Source of the DNA: CAVUBL01 sp963837945
GTDB lineage: Bacteria > Acidobacteriota > Thermoanaerobaculia > Multivoradales > DATKCC01
Length of the DNA: 64,000 nucleotides
NCBI GenBank assembly: GCA_963837945.1
Contig: CAWIQD010000026.1
Span: 62,001 to 126,000 of the forward strand
Direction of reading: 5' to 3'
Shown here: one piece after another, positions 25,736 to 34,476 of the stretch
Layout: each line of letters opens with the position of its first letter
Numbering within the stretch: position 1 is the first letter of the stretch
Program-made: the position numbers and the translations under genes
The notes under the pieces: model-generated
What the model saw: only the letters and a program-made list of their open reading frames with translations
Told to the model about the DNA's origin: nothing
The model's database searches: none

Positions 25736-27999
25736 GTGAAGCTTTCTGTACGTAGCGTCCTACCGGCGAGCGGCCTGCTCGCCTTGACGCTCGGTCTGGT
25801 CGCCTTCAGCCTGCAAGGAGCGATCGAGCCCGACGCCCCGGCTCCGGAGGCCCTCGCACCCCCGGCCTCTCTCGACGCGGCCCGGCCGGCCGAGCCCCTG
25901 GACCCCGCCTACGAGACGGCGGCCACCGCTCTTCGGGAGCGCCGTTGCGCCCAGGCCCAGGGGGCGATCGCCCCGCTCGTCGCCGCCGGTGCCGAGCCCG
26001 CCCGCTTCGCCCGCCTGGTCAGCGGTCTCTACGCCCACGCCTGCGAGGACGTGACGCTCGCGACCGAACGCCTGTCGGCGGCCGCCGAGCCGGGGGACAG
26101 CTCGAGGACTGGCGCCTCCTGGTGCTCGCCGAGAGCGCCTACGCCGCCGGCGAGCCGGCGATCGCCGCGCGCTCCCTGGCCGAGCTGCTCGCCGACCACC
26201 GGGACTCCCCGCTCTGGCCCCGGGCGCTCCTCGCGGCGGTCGAGCAGGCGGTCGAATCCGGCCAGGCGGTACACGCCGTGGAGCTCGTCCGTTGGAGCCG
26301 CGAGCAGGACGAGCTCTCGCCCGAGACGATCGGTGCGATCGAGGCGGTCGCCTGGCGGCTCGGCCGGGAGCAGGGCGATCTCACCGTCCAGGCCCGGGCC
26401 GCTCGGCGGCTCCTGATCTATGCCCCGTTGAGGGCCTCCGAGCTCGGCGTCGTGGACCTGTTTCGCCGTCCCGACGGCGGCGTGTCCTGGCGCGCGATCC
26501 TCACCGGCGACGAGATCGAGCGCCGGGCTCAGGCCCTGCTCGACGCCGGCATGGTCGACAACGCCCTCACCACCCTGGGTGAGGTGCCCGAAGGGGAGCG
26601 CGGTCTCCCTTGGGCCTTGCTCCGCGCTCGCGCGTTGACCAAGAACGCGCGGGCCCGCGAGGCCCTCGCAGCGCTCGATCAGACCGCGCCGGCCGGCGCC
26701 GGGGAGCAGGCCGAGATGGAGTGGGCTCGCGCCCAGGCCTACGCCGATCTCGCCGAGCCGCTGGCGAGCGGTGCCGGCCTCCCCGCCTCCGAGCGCCAGC
26801 GGATGCGGCGCGCCTCGCACGAGCACTACCTCGAGGTGGTGCGCCTGGGCGCCGAGCCGGTGCTCGCGGCCCGCGCCCTGCGCCGGCTCTTCGCCGACTA
26901 CGCCGCCGACGACCAGTTCGACCAGGCGGTCGGCGCCCTGCGCGCGCTCCGGCAGCTCGAACCGGAGGACACGACCGGCTCCTCCTATCTCTGGGGCCTG
27001 GGATGGAAGCAGTACCAGCAGGCGAACTACACGGGCGCCGTGGGCGACTGGAGCGAGCTGGTCTCGCTCTATCCCGGCACTCGCGACGCCCGGAGCGGCC
27101 GCTACTGGACCGCTCGGGCCTTCGACCGGCTGGGCGAGGCCGACCGGTCCGCGGCGATCTTCCAGGAGATCGCCGCCGCCGACACCACCGACTTCTACCG
27201 CAAGCACGCGCTGGCCCGCCTCGATCCCTCGGCGGCCACGGCGCCGGCTGGAGACGGCGCTGCGGCCGAGGCGCCCGCCGAGCAGCCGTGGCCGCTCGAC
27301 CCCGAGCTCGGGCGCGCCCGCCTGCTGACCGACCTGGGTCTCGACGAGCTCGCCCTCTCCGAGCTCGACGCGCGCGGCGACGGGATCGACAAGCGGGCGG
27401 GCAACGCTTTGCGCGGGCTCGCCCTGTCGCGCGAGGGCAAGCCGCGGGCCGGCATCCCCTACCTGCGGCGCGCCTTCCCGGCCCTGGGCGGCCCTTACCA
27501 GGCGAGCGTGCCGCTCGCGGCCCGCCACCTCTACTACCCGCTGGCGTTCGAGGACGCGATCCGGGACGCCGCGCGCTCGAGCGGCGTGCCCACGCCCCTG
27601 CTCTTCGGCATCGTCCGGGAGGAGAGCGCCTTCGACCTGACCGCCCTCTCCCGGACGGGGGCCCGCGGCCTCATGCAGCTCATGCCGGCGACCGGCCGCG
27701 AGGTGGCGCACAAGCTCGGCCTGCCCTACTCCTCCTCGCGCCTCGAGGATCCGGCCTACAACGTGCGCCTCGGCGCGGCCTACTTCCATCAGCTGCTGGA
27801 GATGTTCGGCGGCCGCACGGAGCTCGCCCTCGCGGGGTACAACGGCGGCCCCTACCGGGTGAAGCGGCTGTGGAACCAGGCCGGCCCCGACGCCGAGGTG
27901 GACTACTTCCTCGAATCGCTGCCGGTCGAGGAGTCGCGCGACTACGCCAAGCGCGTGCTCCTGTTCTCGAACAGCTACGAGCAGCTGTATTCGTTCTAG
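25736..27999 (+). CDS. slt: Soluble lytic murein transglycosylase (SLT family), with a one-base frameshift
   Basis: The gene starts at GTG 25736 with a signal-peptide-like leader (LLALTLGLVAFSLQ). After residue ~121 the frame breaks at a run of five G (26092-26096). Adding one G joins it to the downstream frame and gives 754 residues, the usual large periplasmic SLT. A long TPR-like alpha-superhelix is followed by the lysozyme-like domain with the catalytic Glu in FGIVREESAFD, then GLMQLMPATG and LALAGYNGGPYRVKRLW. It cleaves peptidoglycan glycan strands with 1,6-anhydro ring formation. The homopolymer makes a sequencing error the likely cause of the break. Confidence 0.85.
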
Positions 28000-28031
28000 G
28001 GGATCTCCCCCCCGGCCGGCCGAGAAGCTGG

Positions 28032-28037
28032 TATACT
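28032..28037 (+). promoter_or_regulatory. -10 element upstream of tRNA-Met
   Basis: TATACT followed by a T-run lies 27 bases before the tRNA. No convincing -35 is visible. A small C/G hairpin (CCCCCG...CGGGGG, 28044-28059) sits between. Confidence 0.4.
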
Positions 28038-28063
28038 TTTTCGCCCCCGCCAACGGGGGTGCT

Positions 28064-28136
28064 GGGTCCATAGCTCAGCGGTTAGAGCGTCCGGCTCATA
28101 ACCGGCAGGTCCCTGGTTCAAATCCAGGTGGACCCA
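28064..28136 (+). tRNA. tRNA-Met (anticodon CAU)
   Basis: GGGTCCATAGCTCAGCGG starts the molecule; the anticodon loop is CTCATAA, the T arm CTGGTTCAAATCCAG, and acceptor GGGTCCA pairs with TGGACCC. CCA is not encoded (CAC follows the discriminator A). The overall form is that of elongator Met. A CAU-anticodon Ile tRNA (modified to k2C) cannot be fully excluded from sequence alone. Confidence 0.9.
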
Positions 28137-28245
28137 CACACCGGAACGTGGAACGTAGCCCGAGGGTGTCGAAGAACGTCGCAGAGGAAGCCCGAACCCC
28201 CCTCCGCGGGGCTCGCTGTAGCCGCGCGGAGGGAGAAGCTCACCG

Positions 28246-28276
28246 AAGGGGTGTCTCGCACGAGACACCCCTTTTT
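28246..28276 (+). terminator. Rho-independent terminator downstream of tRNA-Met
   Basis: A perfect 13-bp stem (AAGGGGTGTCTCG, 28246-28258 with 28261-28273), a 2-base apparent loop and TTTTTCGTTT. Between the tRNA and this terminator lies about 110 nt containing another hairpin (CCTCCGCG 28201-28208 with CGCGGAGG 28225-28232). Confidence 0.85.
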
Positions 28277-28365
28277 CGTTTGGGCTCCCCTCCTCCGACC
28301 TTCGCCGCCCTCCGGGCGCAGCCTCCGGAAGCTCCGGGGGTGAGACAAGGGACGAAACGGAGAGT

Positions 28366-29130
28366 ATGGCGAGACCTCTAGAGACCATCATCGAGTTGCA
28401 GGAAGCCCTGGACCAGCTCGAGAGCGCGCAGAGCCAGCTCGAGGACATTCCCGAGTGGATGCGCGAGCTCGACGCCGAGTACCAGGAGCGCAAGGGGCAG
28501 ATCGACGCCCTCGACAGCCAGGCCGAGGAGGCCACCGCCGCCCGGCGTGCGGCCGAGGCGGGAATCTCGGATGCCCAGGAAAAGCTGAAGCGGTACCAGA
28601 AGCAGATCAACGAGGTGACGACGCAGCGCGAGTACGGCGCTCTGCTCCAGGAGATCGACACCGTCAAGACCCAGGTGGCGAGCCTCGAGGAGCAGGCGCT
28701 CAGCTCGATGGAGCGCGCCGACGCCGCCACCAAGGCGCTGGCCGAGCAGCGCGAAGGCTTCGGGGACCTCGATCGCCGCTACCAGGCCGAGCTCGCGAAG
28801 TGGGAGCAGGAGAAGCCAGGCATCGCCGAGGAGGCGCGCAAGCTCTCCGGGCGGGTCCAGGTCCTGCGCGAGCAAGTGCCGCGGGGCCTGCTCAGCCAGT
28901 TCGAGCGGATTCGCGCCCGGACCGGTGGCCAGGCTCTGGCGGCGATCCGCCGGATCGAACGCCCGCGGGGACCGTCGATGTGGCACTGTGCCGCCTGCCA
29001 CTACAACGTGCGGCCGCAGGTTCTGGTCGATGTCCAGGACCGCGGAGCCCTGATCCAGTGCGACAGCTGCAAGCGGATCCTCTTCGTGGAGACCGAGGAG
29101 GAGGCCGCGCCGACCGCGGCACGGGGCTGA
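28366..29130 (+). CDS. Coiled-coil protein with C-terminal C4 zinc ribbon
   Basis: This 254-residue protein starts MARPLETIIELQEALDQL. Residues about 5-185 form a long antiparallel coiled coil with the conserved hinge VTTQREYGALLQEID. The C-terminus is a C4 zinc ribbon with Cys208, Cys211, Cys232 and Cys235 (CAAC, CDSC). This is the zf-RING_7/CdsZ-type family, widespread in bacteria and thought to bind nucleic acid or act in ribosome stability or division; its exact role is unsettled. It is followed 21 bases later by the yggS-like gene. Confidence 0.85.
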   Translation: MARPLETIIELQEALDQLESAQSQLEDIPEWMRELDAEYQERKGQIDALDSQAEEATAARRAAEAGISDAQEKLKRYQKQINEVTTQREYGALLQEIDTVKTQVASLEEQALSSMERADAATKALAEQREGFGDLDRRYQAELAKWEQEKPGIAEEARKLSGRVQVLREQVPRGLLSQFERIRARTGGQALAAIRRIERPRGPSMWHCAACHYNVRPQVLVDVQDRGALIQCDSCKRILFVETEEEAAPTAARG

Positions 29131-29151
29131 TGCCGTGAGGCGGCGCGCCGG

Positions 29152-29853
29152 GTGACCTCCGTCGAACGGGACGTGGCCGGCCGGCTGGCAGCCGTCCGGG
29201 AGCGGATCGCGGCGGCCGCCCGGCGCGCCGGGCGGGATCCCGCCGAGGTGACCCTGGTCGGGGCGGCCAAACGCCAGCCGCCCGAGCGGCTACGCGCCGC
29301 CTGGGCGGCCGGGCTGCGGGTGTTCGGCGAGAACCGGGTGCAGGAGGCGGAGGAGCACCGGCAGCTGCTGCCGCCCGAGGCCGAGTGGCACCTGATCGGC
29401 CCGCTCCAGTCGAACAAGACGAAGCGCGCGCTCGAACTCTTCTCGACCGTGCACTCGGTCGACCGCGTGAAGATCGCCCGCAAGCTCGACCGGGAGGCCG
29501 GGGAGCGAGGGGTGGTGTTGTCGTGCTTCCTCGAGGTGAACCTGGGCGGCGAGCCCTCGAAGTCGGGGTTCCCGGCCGACGGGCTGGCGGGACGGGTGGC
29601 GCCGGTGGCGGGGCTCGCGAACCTGCGGGTGGTGGGGTTGATGGCGATTCCGCCGGTGGCGCAGGACGAGGAGGGGGCGCGGGGATGGTTCCGGCGGTTG
29701 CGGGCGCTGTCGGAGGAGCTGGGGGGGAGGGCTGAGTGGGTGGGGTGGACGGGGTGGCTGTCGATGGGGATGAGTGGGGATTTCGAGGTGGCGGTGGAGG
29801 AGGGGGCGACGCATGTCAGGGTGGGGACGAGCTTGTTCGGGGCTCGGGGGTAG
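29152..29853 (+). CDS. yggS: YggS-family pyridoxal-phosphate homeostasis protein
   Basis: This 233-residue protein has a GTG start. PLP-binding Lys40 lies in VTLVGAAK, followed by VFGENRVQEAEEH, the signature WHLIGPLQSNKTKRAL, NLGGEPSKSGF and the phosphate-binding end LSMGMSGDFEVAVEEGATHVRVGTS split over the C-terminus. The family adopts an alanine-racemase-like barrel without known catalysis and buffers PLP. From about base 29590 to the end, codon third positions shift strongly to G, unlike the first half of the gene and unlike its neighbours. Confidence 0.93.
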   Translation: MTSVERDVAGRLAAVRERIAAAARRAGRDPAEVTLVGAAKRQPPERLRAAWAAGLRVFGENRVQEAEEHRQLLPPEAEWHLIGPLQSNKTKRALELFSTVHSVDRVKIARKLDREAGERGVVLSCFLEVNLGGEPSKSGFPADGLAGRVAPVAGLANLRVVGLMAIPPVAQDEEGARGWFRRLRALSEELGGRAEWVGWTGWLSMGMSGDFEVAVEEGATHVRVGTSLFGARG

Positions 29854-29882
29854 GCGGTAGTTGGAGCCGAGGAGGCTTCGTC

Positions 29883-29956
29883 CACGCCCGCGTGCCGGGT
29901 GGCTTTCTCGGCGGCGGACTGCGCCGGCGAGAAACCACCGCGGCCCACGGGCTGCC
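29883..29956. repeat. Palindromic intergenic repeat, copy 1
   Basis: Starts CACGCCCGCG, has the core GGTGGCTTTCTCGGCGGCGG and the return arm GGCGAGAAACCACC, and ends GGGCTGCC. Nearly the same 74 bases recur at 50330-50404 and a truncated form at 50207-50244. It can fold into a long imperfect hairpin. It occupies most of the yggS-hutI gap (29854-30097); the rest of that gap is G-rich without other features. Confidence 0.8.
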
Positions 29957-30097
29957 CTCTTGGTCGTTGCGGCGGATCCCGTCCCGCAGGGCTGGGAGGA
30001 GGGGGGATCGGCGGGGTGGGACGTTTCGGCGACGGGCAGCCTCGCCTGGTGGAGGATGGGGGGGATGGGCGGGGGCGGACTTCTTGGGGGGTGAGGG

Positions 30098-31357
30098 TTG
30101 GATCTGCTGATCACGAATCTGGGTGAGGTGGCGACGCCTCTCGGGTCTGGGGCCCTTCGTGGGAGTGAGCAGGGGCGGGTGGCTCGGTGGGCGAATCGGG
30201 AGGTGGTCTGCCGCGACGGGGTGATCGCGTTCGTGGGGCGGGCGGAGGAGCGGGTCGCTCGGTTCGGGGAGATGGAGGACGCGGAGCGGTTGGACGGAGG
30301 TGGGGGGACCCTGATTCCGGGGTTCGTCGATCCCCACACTCACCTGCCCTGGGCGGGGAGCCGGGAGGAGGAGTTCCGGATGCGCCTCGCGGGTGCGACC
30401 TACCAGGAGATCGCGGCCTCGGGCGGCGGGATCCTCTCGACCGTTTCGGCGACGCGGAAAGCCTCCGAGGACGAGCTCGAGCGGCTGGTCCTCGCCCGCA
30501 TGGACCGGATGCTCGCCTGGGGCACCACCACCGCCGAGGCGAAGAGCGGCTACGGCCTCGACCGCGACGACGAGCTCAAGCAGCTCCGGGCCATCCACCG
30601 CGCTTCCGAGCTCCACCCGGTCGACCTGGTGCCCACCCTGCTCGCCGCCCACGAGGTGCCGCCCGAGCACCGGGCGGCGCGCGAGCGCTACGTCGAGCTG
30701 GTCTGCGAGGAGATCGTGCCCGCCGCCGCCGAGGCGGGGCTCGCCCGCTTCTGCGACGTCTTCTGCGAGCACGGCGTGTTCACCGTCGAGGAGTCCCGGC
30801 GGGTGCTCGAAGCCGGGCGCCGCTGGGGGCTCGCGCCGCGCCTCCACGCCGACGAGTTCGAGGACTCGGGCGGCGCCCGTCTGGCCGCCGAGCTCGGCGC
30901 GCTCTCGGCCGACCACCTGATCGCGATCTCGCCGCCGGGCATCGAGGCGATGGCCGCGGCCGGAGTGACGGCGGTCCTGCTCCCCGGCACGAGCTTCTTC
31001 CTGATGAAGCACACTTACGCGCCGGCGCGGCGCCTGGTCGAGGCGGGAATCCCGGTGGCGCTCGCCACCGACTGCAACCCGGGCTCCTCGCACACCGAGT
31101 CGATGCCCATGGTCTTCGTGCTGGCGGTCTACGAGCTCGGCTTGTCGATCGAGGAGAGCCTGACCGCGGCGACCCTCAACGCCGCCTGCTGCCTGGGCCT
31201 CGGCGAGGAGGTCGGCTCGGTGGAGGAAGGCAAGCGCGGCGACCTCGTGCTGCTCGACGCGCCGAACCTCCTCCACCTCGCCTACCACTACGGCGTCAAC
31301 CCGGTGGCCGCGGTGGTGAAAGGCGGCCGGGTGGTATTCACCGCATCCCGCCCCTGA
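30098..31357 (+). CDS. hutI: Imidazolonepropionase HutI
   Basis: This 419-residue protein has a TTG start after GGGGGGTGAGGG. It has the amidohydrolase metal site PGFVDPHTHLPWAG, then ATYQEIAASGGGILSTV, TTAEAKSGYGL, the metal ligand region LHADEFEDSGGA, LSADHL and ATDCNPGSSHTESMPM, all typical of HutI. It opens the imidazolone ring in histidine degradation to N-formimino-glutamate. No other hut genes are in the window. The first ~70 codons share the G-skew of the preceding intergenic region. Confidence 0.95.
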   Translation: MDLLITNLGEVATPLGSGALRGSEQGRVARWANREVVCRDGVIAFVGRAEERVARFGEMEDAERLDGGGGTLIPGFVDPHTHLPWAGSREEEFRMRLAGATYQEIAASGGGILSTVSATRKASEDELERLVLARMDRMLAWGTTTAEAKSGYGLDRDDELKQLRAIHRASELHPVDLVPTLLAAHEVPPEHRAARERYVELVCEEIVPAAAEAGLARFCDVFCEHGVFTVEESRRVLEAGRRWGLAPRLHADEFEDSGGARLAAELGALSADHLIAISPPGIEAMAAAGVTAVLLPGTSFFLMKHTYAPARRLVEAGIPVALATDCNPGSSHTESMPMVFVLAVYELGLSIEESLTAATLNAACCLGLGEEVGSVEEGKRGDLVLLDAPNLLHLAYHYGVNPVAAVVKGGRVVFTASRP

Positions 31358-31399
31358 CCCTCGATCCCTTTCCCATCCCACCGCCCCGAGCGGCCCGAG

Positions 31400-33142
31400 C
31401 TACTTCCCGCCGCTGCCACCTACCGCCGGCGCGCTCACGAACTCCGGCCGGATGTCGATCGGCAGGTCCTCGAGCTTCTCGAGGGCCGCCTCGAGCTCCG
31501 GGCTCGCCTTGCCGTAGGTGTCGAGGAACTTGGCCGTGCCCTGGTAGTCGCCGGCCGCCTGCAGGGTCAGCATGTCGTGCAGCAGGTCCCGGATGGCGCC
31601 GGGGAACTTCTCGGAGACCGCCCGGAAGCGGCCCTCCGCGTCCACCTGGAGCGCGCCCTTGGCGGTCAGGTAGTTGAACTGCGCCACCACGCCCAGGCCG
31701 TGCGCCTCCTCGACCCCGAAGCGCGCCGCGCGGAAGAGCCCGGCGACGTAGGTCGGCTCCAGGTGCTCGGTGAGATCGGCCGGCATCTCGCCTTCCTTGA
31801 TCAGGGCGAGGATGTTGTAGACCCCCATGACGTCGGCCTTCGCCTCCTCGAGCGTCGAGTAGAGCTCCTTGAGCTCGAGGCGCACCTCGGTCTGGCGCCC
31901 GCCGACGGCGATCTTGCCGGGGCCGAGACCGTGGGACAGCTCGTGGTGGAGGGTCTCGTCGAGGAAGGCGTCGAAGGAGACCTTCCGGCGGTCCTCGGGC
32001 CCCAGGACCCGTTCGGCGATCGGCACCAGGATCTGGTCGTACTTGGCGCGCATGACGTTTCGGAGCAGCACCTTCTTCGACCCCTTCGCCTCGCGCACCC
32101 GCTCGTCGTTGGGCAGGTTGTAGGCGTTGGTCTGGACCGCCGAGCTCGCCTCGCCTCCGGTGTAGACCTCGTCGACCACGCGGATCGGGCTCGCCGTGCC
32201 CCGGTGGAGGTTCTTCTCGCTGTCCGGGATCGGGAGGTTCCGCTCGAGCCAGGGGAGCCGCTTCTTGTAGCGCTCGAGCTTCGCCGACTCGGCGGGCAGG
32301 GCGACGGTGACGAAGGACTCGAAGGCCGCCTTGTAGCCGAAGAGGGCGTCCTCGTAGGTCTCGTAGGGGCCGATCGTCACCTCCACCGGGGCGTCGAGGT
32401 CCATCCAGGCCATGTCGCTCGCGAAGTAATCGTCCGATGAGAAGGCGTCGGCCCGCAGCTTCAAGAACTCGGCGAGCGAGGGGTTGGAGGTCTTCGCCGC
32501 CGCCTCGCGCAGGAGCTTGGCCGCCGGCTCCAGCCACTCGGCGTACTCCTTCGAGTAGGGCACCGCCACGAGCTTGCCCTCCTGGCGCCGGATGACGGTG
32601 AAGGTGGAGGTGAAGGCGTCGTGGTCCCCGGGGTGCGCTTCGAGCCAGCCGTCGAACTCCTTCTTGGTCATGTCCTCCGGGTAGTAGCCGGCGCCCTCCG
32701 GATGCGGCCGGTGGCCGATGAAGGGCTCGAAGCTCGCCAGCCGGTCCCACGGGCCGAAGTTGATCCGGAAGTACTGGCGGGCCGGCTCGGCGAGCGGGCC
32801 GTCGAGGGCCCCGATGCGGCTCTCGAGCTCCGGGTTTCCGGTCCAGACCTGGCGCAGGAAGATCTCGTCCATCCGCTTCGAGGCCTCGACGAGCGTCGCG
32901 AGCACCTGCCGGTCCTCCGCCGACAGCGCCGAGAGGTCGGCCTCGACCGGGGTCGGGGCGTACTGGGCGACGCGCTTGGCGACGTCGGGTGCGATCTCCA
33001 TTGCCGAGCCTCCTCCTTCGGCCTTCTCGGCCTGCGGCGCCGCCTGGCCGTCGGCCCGGTCCGCCGGCGTGCAGGCGGCCAGGCCGCCCGCCCCGAGGGC
33101 CATCAACGCGAGGACCGCGGTGTGACGCAAGTGACGAATCAT
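31400..33142 (-). CDS. M49-like zinc peptidase lipoprotein (HEXXH)
   Basis: This 580-residue protein has a lipoprotein signal ending LAAC (Cys24), with ATG behind GGGAGGG. The probable zinc site is HHELSHGLGP, with a third ligand downstream in LEEAKADVMGVY, as in the M49-like family found in Bacteroidota and Acidobacteriota. True dipeptidyl-peptidase III has HEXXXH, whereas here it is HEXXH. The rest is consistent with the family (EETLHHELS-type context, YSTLEEAKAD). It is probably anchored in the outer membrane and acts on peptides; substrate unknown. It ends 42 bases from convergent hutI. Confidence 0.75.
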   Translation of the reverse strand: MIRHLRHTAVLALMALGAGGLAACTPADRADGQAAPQAEKAEGGGSAMEIAPDVAKRVAQYAPTPVEADLSALSAEDRQVLATLVEASKRMDEIFLRQVWTGNPELESRIGALDGPLAEPARQYFRINFGPWDRLASFEPFIGHRPHPEGAGYYPEDMTKKEFDGWLEAHPGDHDAFTSTFTVIRRQEGKLVAVPYSKEYAEWLEPAAKLLREAAAKTSNPSLAEFLKLRADAFSSDDYFASDMAWMDLDAPVEVTIGPYETYEDALFGYKAAFESFVTVALPAESAKLERYKKRLPWLERNLPIPDSEKNLHRGTASPIRVVDEVYTGGEASSAVQTNAYNLPNDERVREAKGSKKVLLRNVMRAKYDQILVPIAERVLGPEDRRKVSFDAFLDETLHHELSHGLGPGKIAVGGRQTEVRLELKELYSTLEEAKADVMGVYNILALIKEGEMPADLTEHLEPTYVAGLFRAARFGVEEAHGLGVVAQFNYLTAKGALQVDAEGRFRAVSEKFPGAIRDLLHDMLTLQAAGDYQGTAKFLDTYGKASPELEAALEKLEDLPIDIRPEFVSAPAVGGSGGK

Positions 33143-33202
33143 GGGGTTCCCTCCCGCAGGGCCCCGGGCCGGCCGACGACCGGGCGGGGCTAGAATGATG
33201 CG

Positions 33203-33664
33203 ATGAACTACTGGCTTCTCAAGACCGAACCGTCCGATTACAGCTTTGCCGACCTCGAAGGTGAGCCCTCCGGGACCGTCTGGAACGGGGTCAGGAACTA
33301 CGCCGCCCTCAAGTACCTCCGCGACATGGAGCGGGGCGACCGAGCCATTGTCTACCACACCGGCGGCGAGCGCGCGGCGGTGGGCACCGCCGAGGTGACC
33401 TCCGATCCCTACCCCGACCCGGAGGCCGGCGACGAGCGGATGATGGTGGTCGACGTCCGGGCGCTCGAGCCGCTCGAGCGGCCGGTGCCGCTTGCCGAGC
33501 TCCGCGACGATCCCGCCTTCGCCGATCATCCCCTGGTCCGCCAGGGCCGGCTCTCGGTGATGAACCTGGAGCCGGCCCTGTGGAAGAACATCCTCGCCCG
33601 GGCCGGCCAGGCGCCGCCCGAAGCTGGCAAACGCTCCTCGCGCCGGCCGACCGAGGCGCGCTAG
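33203..33664 (+). CDS. EVE-domain protein
   Basis: This 153-residue protein has the EVE/PUA-like hallmark start MNYWLLKTEPSDYSFADL, then WNGVRNYAALKYLRDMERGD and VYHTGGERAAVGTAEV. EVE domains recognise modified bases in DNA or RNA. The last ~18 residues (PEAGKRSSRRPTEAR) are a basic tail. Its 3' end overlaps the convergent sigma-factor gene by 4 bases. It is divergent from the M49-like gene with only 60 bases between starts. Confidence 0.92.
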   Translation: MNYWLLKTEPSDYSFADLEGEPSGTVWNGVRNYAALKYLRDMERGDRAIVYHTGGERAAVGTAEVTSDPYPDPEAGDERMMVVDVRALEPLERPVPLAELRDDPAFADHPLVRQGRLSVMNLEPALWKNILARAGQAPPEAGKRSSRRPTEAR

Positions 33665-34470
33665 CCTCCGCCACCCACGCGGGCGAGGACCAGCCGGCGC
33701 ACCTGGGGCGGCAGCTCTTGGCGGCCCAGGTCGCGGCACGCCTCGTGGGCCAGGTCGAGGGTCCGGAAGAGCGCCTCGCAGCGCTCGCACAGGAGCTCCG
33801 CGCTCACCGGGAAGGGGGCGCCCCGGTCCATCGCCTCCTGCTTGGCGGCGAGCAGGTCGAGGCAGACCGCTCGCGGGTGGGACGCGGCCGCCACCTTGCG
33901 GCGCGGCAGGCTCCGGGCGAGCTCCTTGCGCAGCAGCAGGCGCGCCCGGTGGACCCGGGTCTTGACCGTCGCCTCCTTGATCCCCAGGATCCGGCCCACG
34001 TCGGCCAGCGGCAGCTCGGCGATCTCCTTGAGCACCAGGGCGAGCCGGAACTCCACCGGCAGCCTTTCGAGCGCCCGCTCGACGACCTCCCGGGCCTCGC
34101 GCCGGAGCTGGTCGTCGAGCGGCCCCGCGGCCCCCAAGTCCGGGACGGCGTCGCCCTCGGAGGGCAGCAGGTCGGCGAGCGGCTCGAGGCGCGCGGGCTC
34201 GCCGGAGCGCCGCCGGTTCATCCGCTGGCAGGCGCGGGCGCCGATCGTGTAGAGCCAGGTCGAAGGGTCCGCACGGCCTTCGAACTGGTCCCACTTGCGG
34301 TAGGCCTGGAGGAAGATCTCCTGCACCAGGTCCCGGGCGTCCTCCGGGTTGCCGCAGAGCTTAAGCCCCAGCCCGTAGAGCCGGCCGCCGTGGGCGTCGA
34401 CCAGACGCGGGATCGCGTCGCCGGCCGACAGGTCGGCCACGTCGGCGGCGGCGGCGCTCGTCTTCGTCAT
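33661..34470 (-). CDS. ECF-type RNA polymerase sigma factor with C-terminal extension
   Basis: This 269-residue protein has sigma region 2 (NPEDARDLVQEIFLQAYRKW, STWLYTIGARACQR) and region 4 with DVGRILGIKEATVKTRVHRA. A further ~80 residues follow, with CLDLLAAKQEAMDRG and ELLCERCEALFRT. This extension resembles a zinc-finger or anti-sigma-like segment (Cys pair CERC) and could make the factor self-regulated. No separate anti-sigma gene is next to it; a GWxTD lipoprotein gene lies 6 bases upstream. The ORF start at 34470 fits the family's length before region 2. Confidence 0.88.
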   Translation of the reverse strand: MTKTSAAAADVADLSAGDAIPRLVDAHGGRLYGLGLKLCGNPEDARDLVQEIFLQAYRKWDQFEGRADPSTWLYTIGARACQRMNRRRSGEPARLEPLADLLPSEGDAVPDLGAAGPLDDQLRREAREVVERALERLPVEFRLALVLKEIAELPLADVGRILGIKEATVKTRVHRARLLLRKELARSLPRRKVAAASHPRAVCLDLLAAKQEAMDRGAPFPVSAELLCERCEALFRTLDLAHEACRDLGRQELPPQVRRLVLARVGGGG

Positions 34471-34476
34471 CCTTCG

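Noticed and set aside
26080..26110. Programmed ribosomal frameshift in slt
   Set aside because: The family has no known recoding here and a one-base error in a five-G run explains the break more simply.
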